Assembly (NCBI GenBank): GCA_011390385.1
Contig: JAABSN010000150.1
Span: 1 to 8,266, forward strand
Length of the DNA: 8,266 bases
Reading direction: 5' to 3'
Origin: Thioalkalivibrio nitratireducens
Lineage (GTDB): Bacteria > Pseudomonadota > Gammaproteobacteria > Ectothiorhodospirales > Ectothiorhodospiraceae
Shown here: positions 1 to 5,310 of the stretch, piece after piece
How positions within the stretch are numbered: the stretch's first letter is position 1
Layout: every line of letters begins with the position of its first letter
Translations under genes and position numbers: made by a program
The notes under the pieces: generated by a model
Told to the model about the DNA's origin: nothing
Databases searched by the model: none
What the model saw: the letters and a program-made list of their open reading frames with translations, nothing else

Positions 1-306
1 GGGTTCGTGCTCGTCGAGCAACGCCGGGAGGCGCTGGGCTCCGTCGCGCGAAACCTCCCCGGGGCGTCCGGCGTTGATCACGCGGCGACCCGTGAGCGAT
101 TCCAGCTGGGCAGGGTACGATGCATCCGGATTGGCGCCGGTACCCGCCGTCAGGCTGTCCCCGAAGGCAAGGATGGTGGCGTCATAAGGAAGCGGGGAGA
201 GCGTCTCCGGTTTCGAGGAGCAACCCGAGAGGGTCAGGAGCATGGACATCCCGAAGCAAAGGAGTGCCGGGACTCGCCATCTGTTCAGGACGACTGGGGA
301 TTGCAT
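1..306 (-). CDS. GDSL-type esterase / TesA-like lysophospholipase, lipoprotein (N-terminal part, cut by window edge)
   Basis: The frame stays open from an ATG at 306 to the left edge and gives 102 residues. The start MQSPVVLNRWRV is followed by a hydrophobic stretch and a lipobox, LSGC, with the lipidated Cys at residue 29, so the protein is probably anchored to a membrane as a lipoprotein. Residues 46-55 read LAFGDSLTAG, which is block I of SGNH/GDSL hydrolases, with Ser51 as the nucleophile. Further on, INAGRPGE and RLPALLDEH match block II and the following helix of TesA-type arylesterases. The family hydrolyses acyl esters, thioesters or lysophospholipids in the periplasm; the substrate cannot be told here. 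A GGAGG ribosome site lies four bases before the ATG (311-315). Blocks III and V with the catalytic Asp and His lie outside the window, so completeness of the active site cannot be judged. It is divergent from the DUF3617 gene. Confidence 0.88.
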   Translation of the reverse strand, partial: MQSPVVLNRWRVPALLCFGMSMLLTLSGCSSKPETLSPLPYDATILAFGDSLTAGTGANPDASYPAQLESLTGRRVINAGRPGEVSRDGAQRLPALLDEHEP

Positions 307-539
307 CGAACCTCCGTTTTTTCGATCTGTAGTCCGCATCGGGCGCGACCCGTGCGGGCGAAGAACCGAGCCATGGTCATGGTACGGCACAGACCCGCAG
401 GGCCATACCCGGAATTGACCGTGGCTCGCCGCCATGGCAGCGTTAGCGTCCTGATCCAGGGTCAACCATTGGATCGAGATCCCGAGTCGGAGGTTCCGGC
501 CGGCCTGCCTACCTTTTTCAACGACAAAGGAATCACCTG
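307..539. other. Divergent intergenic region between the esterase and DUF3617 genes
   Basis: These 233 bp separate two genes that point away from each other, so promoters for both should lie here. I can see the two ribosome sites (GGAGG for the esterase at 311-315, AAAGGA for DUF3617 at 526-531). A TTGACC hexamer at 415-420 resembles a -35 box for rightward transcription, but no good -10 box stands at the right distance. A long forward reading frame runs through this stretch from 7 to 540, but it lies opposite the esterase gene and has no family signature. I see no RNA gene and no strong terminator. Confidence 0.5.
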
Positions 540-962
540 ATGCGCGTTCGCAAATTCGCCATTGCCGCCCTGCTGGCCATGCCCATGGCTGCACTCGCCG
601 TGCAGCCCGACATTCAGCCGGGCGAGTGGGAAATGAGCACGATCACGAGCTTTCCCGGAACCCCGATGCCAGAGCAGCGGGAATCGGCCCGTGAGTGCGT
701 CACCCAAGAGGACGTGCAGGAAGGACTTGCCTTCGACGTCGACGCGGAGGAATGTGAACTCACGAACATGGACGTGCGGGATGACGGAATGACCTACACG
801 ATGACCTGCCAGCACGAAGAGGGCATGGATATGGTCATGAGCGCGGAAATGCAGTTTCTCGGGGATCGTGTACAAGGGACGATGGATGCGCAGATGCGCA
901 CACCCATGGGACCGATGGAGATGAACGTCAGGCTCGAGGGGCATCGCGTCGGAGACTGCTGA
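540..962 (+). CDS. DUF3617 family secreted protein
   Basis: This is a 140-residue protein starting at an ATG preceded by AAAGGA (526-531) at normal spacing. It has a clear Sec signal peptide: positive n-region MRVRK, hydrophobic core, and a likely cleavage after ALA at residue 20. The mature part begins with the DUF3617 hallmark IQPGEWEM (residues 25-32), followed by a Cys in RECVTQED (Cys53) and the family's usual ending, here HRVGDC. Four cysteines (53, 72, 90, 140) could form two disulfides in the periplasm. The mature chain is methionine-rich, 14 of 120 residues, mostly from residue 77 on. The molecular function of DUF3617 proteins is not established; they are common small periplasmic proteins in Proteobacteria. 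It converges with the MOSC gene. Family assignment is firm; any role would be guesswork. Confidence 0.9.
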   Translation: MRVRKFAIAALLAMPMAALAVQPDIQPGEWEMSTITSFPGTPMPEQRESARECVTQEDVQEGLAFDVDAEECELTNMDVRDDGMTYTMTCQHEEGMDMVMSAEMQFLGDRVQGTMDAQMRTPMGPMEMNVRLEGHRVGDC

Positions 963-973
963 CTCCCGCGGGC

Positions 974-1005
974 CGGGTGTCGGTCAAATCCGTTGCCGGC
1001 ACCCG
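974..1005. terminator. Candidate hairpin between convergent genes
   Basis: An inverted repeat pairs 974-983 (CGGGTGTCGG) with 996-1005 (CCGGCACCCG), ten pairs including one G-U, around a 12-nt loop. It sits 12 bases past the DUF3617 stop and between two convergent genes, where a shared terminator is expected. There is no T-run after the stem on either strand, so it does not meet the classical Rho-independent pattern. It may instead be a transcript-end stabiliser or chance GC-rich pairing. Confidence 0.3.
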
Positions 1006-1042
1006 TTGCCTCGTTGCGCCCGAAGAGGTTGCTCGGTTCCCT

Positions 1043-1546
1043 TCAGGGTTCCTCGATCAGGACATCCCCGACGCGGATTTCGCCCGTGTCGAGGACGCGC
1101 AGGCAGACGCCGCTGTTGCGTCCCAGCGCCCTGGCCATGTTGTTGCCCGTGACCTGGTTGATGTAGCCACACGGTGGGCGTGGTTTCCAATACTCGAAAC
1201 GGGCCTCGCCGATCCGGAAAATCCGGCCCTCCAGCATGTGGGTACGAATTCCCGCGATGACCAGGTTACGCCGATGTTCGCCGTGATTCAGGGCGATCGG
1301 TATCCGCCGCCGTGCGCGTTCCAGGTCATCTTCCGAGATCAACGTCACCTCGCAGCTTTCGATCGGGTGCCAGTGCCCCGTACCCTCGCTGTAACGGTCG
1401 CCGGCCAGCCCCTGGCCGGCGAATGCGCGGACCGACACCAGCGATTGCATCGGGGCACCCGCCCCGGGGCTGACGAAAATTGCCGTCAGCCTTGGCAGAG
1501 GGGGTGCGGATCTGCGCCATCCGTTCAACAGCGAGCGCCATCGCAT
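1043..1546 (-). CDS. Stand-alone MOSC domain protein
   Basis: This is a 167-residue protein that is almost entirely one MOSC domain, the fold found at the C-terminus of molybdenum-cofactor sulfurases and in YiiM-type proteins. Visible features are an early strand TAIFVSPG (21-28), GLAGDRY (46-52), ESCEVTLISEDDL (63-75), HRRNLVI (91-97) and RPPCGYIN (123-130), whose Cys126 is the conserved MOSC cysteine thought to carry or transfer sulfur. The family is linked to moving sulfur to metal centres such as Moco; no Moco gene is nearby, so the acceptor is unknown. The start is the ATG inside the TGATG junction with the upstream kinase; the frame is open further upstream to 1678, but that part overlaps the kinase. 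No good ribosome site precedes the ATG, which points to translational coupling. A later Met33 would cut off the first strand of the domain. Confidence 0.87.
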   Translation of the reverse strand: MRWRSLLNGWRRSAPPLPRLTAIFVSPGAGAPMQSLVSVRAFAGQGLAGDRYSEGTGHWHPIESCEVTLISEDDLERARRRIPIALNHGEHRRNLVIAGIRTHMLEGRIFRIGEARFEYWKPRPPCGYINQVTGNNMARALGRNSGVCLRVLDTGEIRVGDVLIEEP

Positions 1547-2478
1547 CAGTAGCGATAGCCGAACGTTTCCTGGAAGCGATCGGCAAATTCCTGCGGCGTG
1601 AAGCGGTGGTTCTGGGTGCCCGGGCTGGCGATCTTGAGCGAACCGAGCAACGAGGCGATGCGGCCGGTGGTTTCCCAATCCATGCCGCGTTCCAGCCCGT
1701 ACAGCAGTCCGGCGCGGTAGGCATCGCCACAGCCGGTCGGGTCCGCAACAGCGGTGGGTGTCACAGCCGGAATCTCGATGCGCCGGCCGCCGGTATGGAT
1801 ATGCGAGCCTTCGCCGCCTCGAGTGACGATCAAGGCTTCGACCCGCTCGGCCAATTGCTCCACGGTCAGGCCGGTGCGTTCGGCGGTCAATTGGGCTTCG
1901 TAGTCATTGAAGGCGGCATGGGTGGCCTGATCCATGAAGCGCGACAGATCGTCACCGCTGAACATCGGCAAACCCTGCCCGACATCGAAGATGAACGGAA
2001 TGCCGGCCTCGGCGAACTGCTCCGCGTGCTGGATCATGCCATCGCGCCCGTCGGGTGAGACGATACCGACCCGGATACCGGTCGCATCCTGGACCCGGTT
2101 GTAGTGCGAAAAGCCCATCGCACCGGGGTGAAAGGCGGTGATCTGGTTGTCGTCCTGGTCTGTGGTGATGAAAGCCTGTCCGGTATAGGCACCATCGACT
2201 GTGCGGATGTGCCGACAGTCGACGCCCTGCTTTTCCAGCCACTCCGCGTAAATCCCGAAATCGGCGCCCACGGTGGCCATTGGTACCGGCTCGCCCCCGA
2301 GCAGTTTCAGGTTGTACGCGATGTTGCCTGCACAGCCGCCGAACTCCCGACGCATCTGCGGAACGAGGAACGAGACATTGAGGATATGTACCTTGTCCGG
2401 CAGGATGTGGTTCTTGAAACGATCGGGAAAGACCATGATGGTGTCAAAAGCGACGGAACCGCAGATCAGAGCGGACAT
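1546..2478 (-). CDS. PfkB/ribokinase family kinase, adenosine-kinase-like
   Basis: This is a 310-residue cytosolic sugar/nucleoside kinase of full family length. The N-terminal substrate region reads ICGSVAFDTIMVFPDRF (5-21), then GGCAGN (47-52) of PfkB signature 1. Near the C-terminus DPTGCGDAYRAG (246-257) is PfkB signature 2, with Asp252 as the catalytic base and GCGD forming the anion hole. The opening FPDRFKNHI, the SFLVP segment and AFHPGAM closely resemble bacterial adenosine kinases of the mycobacterial AdoK type, so phosphorylation of adenosine or a related nucleoside by ATP is the likeliest reaction; a ribokinase-like sugar substrate cannot be excluded. The start at 2478 is preceded by AAGGAG (2484-2489) five bases away. 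The frame stays open to 2685, but the extra 69 residues do not resemble the family and lack such a site. It leads a two-gene unit with the MOSC gene. Confidence 0.9.
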   Translation of the reverse strand: MSALICGSVAFDTIMVFPDRFKNHILPDKVHILNVSFLVPQMRREFGGCAGNIAYNLKLLGGEPVPMATVGADFGIYAEWLEKQGVDCRHIRTVDGAYTGQAFITTDQDDNQITAFHPGAMGFSHYNRVQDATGIRVGIVSPDGRDGMIQHAEQFAEAGIPFIFDVGQGLPMFSGDDLSRFMDQATHAAFNDYEAQLTAERTGLTVEQLAERVEALIVTRGGEGSHIHTGGRRIEIPAVTPTAVADPTGCGDAYRAGLLYGLERGMDWETTGRIASLLGSLKIASPGTQNHRFTPQEFADRFQETFGYRY

Positions 2479-2483
2479 GAAGA

Positions 2484-2489
2484 CTCCTT
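2484..2489 (-). promoter_or_regulatory. Ribosome binding site of the PfkB-family kinase
   Basis: AAGGAG on the minus strand lies five bases before the ATG at 2478. It decides the start in favour of MSALICG over upstream in-frame starts that reach as far as 2685. Confidence 0.8.
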
Positions 2490-2656
2490 GGTTGTTGTTG
2501 AATGGGGTCGCCGGATGGGCGAGGGCGGCTTCGAAATGCCGCAGTCGTACCCGCACTGCGCCGCAAGGCATCTCGCAAGAGACGTTGATGGCACTGGCCT
2601 GGCGACCCGGGATACCGACGCTTTCGTGCCTCGGACCCCGGTACGGGGAAGCGCAT

Positions 2657-2685
2657 AGCCTAGAGACTTGTGGCCGCGACAACAA
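2657..2685 (-). promoter_or_regulatory. Candidate sigma70-type promoter for the kinase-MOSC unit
   Basis: On the minus strand TTGTTG (2680-2685) and TAGGCT (2657-2662) are separated by exactly 17 bases, the optimal spacing. Each box matches only three of six consensus positions, though the matched -10 positions are the important first, second and last. It would give a 5' leader of roughly 170 bases. It is suggested by position and spacing rather than by strong boxes. Confidence 0.3.
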
Positions 2686-2688
2686 ACC

Positions 2689-2705
2689 CGCACCTTTTTG
2701 GTGCG
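2689..2705. repeat. Perfect 17-bp dyad, possible operator
   Basis: CGCACC-TTTTT-GGTGCG is a perfect 6-bp inverted repeat around five T residues in the divergent region between the kinase and arfB. It starts four bases upstream of the candidate -35 box of the kinase promoter, a typical position for a regulator site. As RNA it would make a small hairpin, but no U-run follows, so a terminator is unlikely. Confidence 0.4.
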
Positions 2706-2751
2706 CTCAAAAGCGTCGATTTCCACACGTTGGGCCCTCGCTTTCAGGATT

Positions 2752-2756
2752 GGAGG
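2752..2756 (+). promoter_or_regulatory. Ribosome binding site of arfB
   Basis: GGAGG ends ten bases before the ATG at 2767 and decides that start. The open frame continues upstream to 2668 but that extension has no ArfB similarity, and the next in-frame ATG (2776) would be too far away. Confidence 0.75.
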
Positions 2757-2766
2757 CGAACGGCGG

Positions 2767-3195
2767 ATGATCGACATGGGTCCAGGGTTGAAACTGCCCG
2801 AGGAAGATCTCGAATTCCGATACAAGCGTGCGGGAGGGCCTGGTGGGCAGCATGTGAACAAGACCGACAGCGCGGTCGAGCTGCGCTTTGACCTGAACGC
2901 CACGCAAGCCCTTGCGCCCGGGGTACGAGAGCGTCTGCAGCGCCTGGCCAGAAAGCGGATCTCCCGTGAAGGTATCCTGATCATTCACGCCCAGCGTTTC
3001 CGTAGCCAGGAGCGCAACCGAGAGGATGCCATCGCCCGGCTCGCGGAACTGTTGCGCGAAGCGAAGGAGCCCCCCGCAAAGCGTATTGCCACGCGCCCGA
3101 CGCGGGCCTCCCGGGAGCGGCGGCTCACCACCAAGAAACAGCAGGGTCAACGCAAACGCGGGCGCGGACGGATACGGCAACCGGTCGAACCCTGA
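2767..3195 (+). CDS. arfB: Peptidyl-tRNA hydrolase ArfB (ribosome rescue)
   Basis: This is a 142-residue protein matching the usual length of ArfB/YaeJ. It frees ribosomes stuck at the end of broken mRNAs by hydrolysing peptidyl-tRNA, independently of tmRNA. The catalytic loop reads GGPGGQHVNKT (23-33), with the GGQ triplet at 26-28. The stretch FRSQERNREDAIARL is the conserved helix of the class I release-factor-like domain. The C-terminal tail from about residue 105 is rich in Lys and Arg (RPTRASRERRLTTKKQ and onward); in ArfB this tail enters the empty mRNA channel of the stalled ribosome. It has no stop-codon recognition domain, which separates it from RF1/RF2. It stands 24 bases ahead of a ribonuclease gene in the same direction and probably shares its transcript. 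Confidence 0.95.
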   Translation: MIDMGPGLKLPEEDLEFRYKRAGGPGGQHVNKTDSAVELRFDLNATQALAPGVRERLQRLARKRISREGILIIHAQRFRSQERNREDAIARLAELLREAKEPPAKRIATRPTRASRERRLTTKKQQGQRKRGRGRIRQPVEP

Positions 3196-3219
3196 ACCGA
3201 TCCCGGAGAACGCGAAATC

Positions 3220-3660
3220 ATGAACGTGCGCAATGTGGTGTTGGTACTGGTCGTTGCTGTCGCGGCGCTGACCCTGCTGTTTCCCGGTTCGAACTCCTGG
3301 CTCGGTCCCGAGCCGGCTCCGCCAGCGGTGGAAGCGATCGACACCGGCAACGATGGTCTCGTCGTACGCAGCGTCGAGGTACGCGATCTCGACGGCAGGG
3401 TCGCCTGGCGTGGCGACGTCGACCTGGCGCCGGAACTGGCGCGGATCCGGGCGGGCGAGAGCGATCCGCATCGCAACGATGGCGGCGTGTTCCAGAACCG
3501 GGAAGGTCTGTTGCCGGATCGGCCGCGCGGCCACTACCGCGAATACGTGGTGCGCACACCGGGTATCTCGCACGCGGGTCCACAGCGGTTGGTGATCGGG
3601 GCGGATGGCGAGGTTTACTACACGCATGACCACTACCGGAGTTTCCAGAGGATCCGATGA
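3220..3660 (+). CDS. Guanyl-specific ribonuclease (barnase / RNase Sa / N1 family) with N-terminal hydrophobic segment
   Basis: This is a 146-residue protein whose C-terminal 65 residues form a microbial ribonuclease domain. FQNREGLLP (91-99) is the usual guanine-recognition region. The active site is complete: Glu108 in HYREYVV, Arg123 in GPQRLVIG and His138 in THDHYRSF match Glu54, Arg69 and His85 of RNase Sa. Such enzymes cut single-stranded RNA after guanosine through a 2',3'-cyclic phosphate. Residues 1-21 form a short positive start and a hydrophobic stretch without a clear AxA cleavage site, so the enzyme is exported or held at the membrane through this segment. A Pro-rich linker (about 22-50) precedes the domain. 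GGAG (3205-3208) serves as ribosome site. A barstar-like inhibitor overlaps its stop, strongly supporting a live toxic nuclease. Secretion versus anchoring is open. Confidence 0.93.
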   Translation: MNVRNVVLVLVVAVAALTLLFPGSNSWLGPEPAPPAVEAIDTGNDGLVVRSVEVRDLDGRVAWRGDVDLAPELARIRAGESDPHRNDGGVFQNREGLLPDRPRGHYREYVVRTPGISHAGPQRLVIGADGEVYYTHDHYRSFQRIR

Positions 3661-4070
3661 TGTCTGCTATTCCCGACTTGGCGTTGATGGGTGGCTGGCT
3701 GTCCGGGTCGGAGCCTTTTCTCAAGCTGCCGGAGGAATCCGATCCGGAACTGGTCGTCGATATCCTGCGGGATCAGGATATCGATGCCCGCGCGGTCGAT
3801 CTCGGTGCAGTGGCCGACAAGGCCGCGTTGTTGCAAACCCTCCATCAGGCATTGGAGTTCGGTGACTGGTTCGGCTTCAACTGGGATGCCCTGGAAGACG
3901 CCCTGCATGGTCCGGAGGATCGAGCGGCCCGGGAGCGGGTTCTGGTGGTCAGCGGCCTCCAGGTTCTGCAGACCCACGCGCCAGCGGACGCCGAAGTCTT
4001 CCTCGATATCGTGCAGACCGTTGCAGAGACCCCTGAGAGCGGTCTCCGCGGCTGTGTCCTGATCGGATGA
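3657..4070 (+). CDS. Barstar-family ribonuclease inhibitor (immunity protein)
   Basis: This is a 137-residue acidic cytosolic protein. Residues 45-137 correspond to barstar: a helix ALLQTLHQALEF, then WFGFNWDALEDAL (71-83), whose Asp77 and Asp81 match barnase-contacting Asp35 and Asp39 of barstar, and a closing strand GCVLIG. The Trp of barstar's DALWD is Glu80 here. The first 44 residues are an extra N-terminal part absent from the classical 90-residue barstar. It should bind the neighbouring ribonuclease and block its active site before export. The start ATG at 3657 overlaps the ribonuclease TGA by four bases (ATGA); a second ATG directly follows at 3660 and is equally or better spaced from the AGAGGA at 3647-3652. 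The tight overlap argues for coupled synthesis of toxin and inhibitor. Confidence 0.92.
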   Translation: MMSAIPDLALMGGWLSGSEPFLKLPEESDPELVVDILRDQDIDARAVDLGAVADKAALLQTLHQALEFGDWFGFNWDALEDALHGPEDRAARERVLVVSGLQVLQTHAPADAEVFLDIVQTVAETPESGLRGCVLIG

Positions 4071-4140
4071 AGCCAAACGCTGCCGGTTCCGGGAATCTGG
4101 GGTTCAGGGCCGCCGTGGAATCGATGCACGTGCTGCGCGG

Positions 4141-5202
4141 TTATTGCCGCATCGCTTCGCTCGCCCCCTCAGCCCCGGAAACGCGTCCCGTCATTCCGAA
4201 CCGCTGCCGATAGCGCGCCGGGGTGACACCGGTGCGGCGCTTGAACAGGCGGCGAAAGAAAGCAACATCCTCGTAGCCGACCCGAAGGGCCACGGTCTCT
4301 GCGGGCGCGCGCGTGGTCTCCAGCAGCTGCTTCGCCTCCTCGATTCGCAGCGTCTGCTGGTACTCGACCGGCGAATATCCCGTCGCGGCACGGAAGCGCC
4401 GGTTGAAGCTGCGTACCGGCAGCCGGGACAGCGCCAGCATCCTCTGCACCGCCTGCGGCTCGTCGTAGTGCCCGGCGAGCCAAGCCTGGCAGCGGGCGAT
4501 CACCGCATCGTCGTGACGCCGTGCCCGCGCCATCGCGGCAAACGGCAGTTGGCCCTCGCTGCGGTCGCCGAGCACGAAGACCTTGGCGATCCGCACCGCC
4601 TCGGCTTCACCGGAAAAACGCGCGATCAGGTACAGCGCCAGTTCCTCCCACGAGCCCATTCCGCCACAGGTGACCAGCCGGTGTTCCGGGCCGGCCGGCG
4701 ACAGAATGCGTTCCGCGCGCAGCCGGACGGCCGGGTAGCAGCGCCGGAACAGGTCCGTGGCACTCCAATGGCTGGTCGCCTCGAGTCCGTCCAACAGTCC
4801 CGCCTCGGCCAGCAGCACCGCGCCGGTGCAGACGGAGCAGACGATCGCGCCGGCGTCGTGCTGGGCGCGCAGCCAGGCGGCGGCCTCAGGCCAGCGCCCA
4901 CGCGGGTCGCCGTCGATGGGCAGTGCCAGGTCGGTCACGATGACCACTTCGGGGTCCTGTGTCTCCGCGAACGTGAGGTGGGGGGTGATCGGGATTCCGC
5001 CCGCACCGGTGACCGGGTCACGGCTCGGGCCGACCAGGCGCACAGCCATGGGTCGTGCGACGGCCGGCTCTCCAGTGAGCTCGGACCAGATGTGGCCAAC
5101 GGACGAGAACACCTCGTAGAGGCCGAATAGCGAGGTCGGAGTCGTTTCCGGAAGTACCGTCAGGCTGACTGGCACCGGCGACGTGTTAGCACGCGGGTTC
5201 AT
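4141..5202 (-). CDS. GlxA family transcriptional regulator (DJ-1/PfpI-like domain plus AraC HTH)
   Basis: This is a 353-residue two-domain regulator of the family's usual length. Residues about 10-195 form a class I amidotransferase/DJ-1-like fold: LFGLYEVF (25-32) with the conserved Glu30, and VCSVCTGAVLLAEAGLL (121-137), where Cys125 sits at the nucleophile elbow; in this family the domain is thought to sense a small ligand rather than to act as an enzyme. Residues about 235-335 are the AraC DNA-binding domain with two helix-turn-helix units, near 264-283 and 302-335 (VGYEDVAFFRRLFKRRTGVTPARYRQRF split across the second unit). The chosen ATG at 5202 has no clear ribosome site. A GTG at 5247 would add 15 residues but would run through the repeats in the divergent promoter region. 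It is divergent from the methyltransferase gene and is its probable activator; the ligand is unknown. Confidence 0.92.
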   Translation of the reverse strand: MNPRANTSPVPVSLTVLPETTPTSLFGLYEVFSSVGHIWSELTGEPAVARPMAVRLVGPSRDPVTGAGGIPITPHLTFAETQDPEVVIVTDLALPIDGDPRGRWPEAAAWLRAQHDAGAIVCSVCTGAVLLAEAGLLDGLEATSHWSATDLFRRCYPAVRLRAERILSPAGPEHRLVTCGGMGSWEELALYLIARFSGEAEAVRIAKVFVLGDRSEGQLPFAAMARARRHDDAVIARCQAWLAGHYDEPQAVQRMLALSRLPVRSFNRRFRAATGYSPVEYQQTLRIEEAKQLLETTRAPAETVALRVGYEDVAFFRRLFKRRTGVTPARYRQRFGMTGRVSGAEGASEAMRQ

Positions 5203-5310
5203 CGCACGAATATGGCCGGATCGGCCCGCATCTGTCCAGTTGGCCACTCAAATACGGCTCGCGCGGAGCGCATGCTGAACGTCACATCCACCCCAGAGAG
5301 GACCCGAGCC
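5203..5310. promoter_or_regulatory. Divergent promoter/operator region between GlxA-type regulator and methyltransferase
   Basis: The gap of 108 bp must hold the promoters of both genes. An inverted repeat GGCCG-GAT-CGGCC lies at 5214-5226, and TGGCC occurs twice in the same direction, at 5213-5217 and 5241-5245, a 28-bp interval. AraC-type proteins bind paired, often direct, half-sites close to weak promoters, so these repeats are candidate sites for the neighbouring regulator. I see no good -35/-10 pair, which fits an activator-dependent promoter. The repeats are visible; the regulator assignment is inference. Confidence 0.45.
5296..5302 (+). promoter_or_regulatory. Ribosome binding site of the methyltransferase
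   Basis: GAGAGGA ends eight bases before the ATG at 5311. It decides this start over in-frame upstream ATGs at 5212 and 5272. Confidence 0.75.

Noticed and set aside
371..382. CCATG-GT-CATGG inverted repeat as an operator for the esterase/DUF3617 divergent region
   Set aside because: The arms are only five bases, and no promoter boxes stand nearby to give it a role.
7..540. Long plus-strand open frame (177 codons) across the left end
   Set aside because: It lies antisense to the esterase lipoprotein, which has a lipobox, the GDSL motif and a ribosome site; the frame has no recognisable motif.
2479..2685. Upstream extension of the adenosine-kinase-like gene
   Set aside because: The added 69 residues have no resemblance to PfkB kinases, and a strong ribosome site sits at the internal start.
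2707..3633. Minus-strand open frame of 308 codons opposite arfB and the ribonuclease
   Set aside because: Both plus-strand genes have complete catalytic motifs; the antisense frame shows no family signature and is a by-product of high GC content.
4144..5130. Plus-strand open frame of 328 codons opposite the GlxA-type regulator
   Set aside because: The minus strand encodes a clear two-domain regulator; the plus frame is a shadow.
5212..5310. Upstream starts of the methyltransferase (ATG at 5212 or 5272)
   Set aside because: They run through the divergent promoter region; the GAGAGGA site fits only the ATG at 5311.
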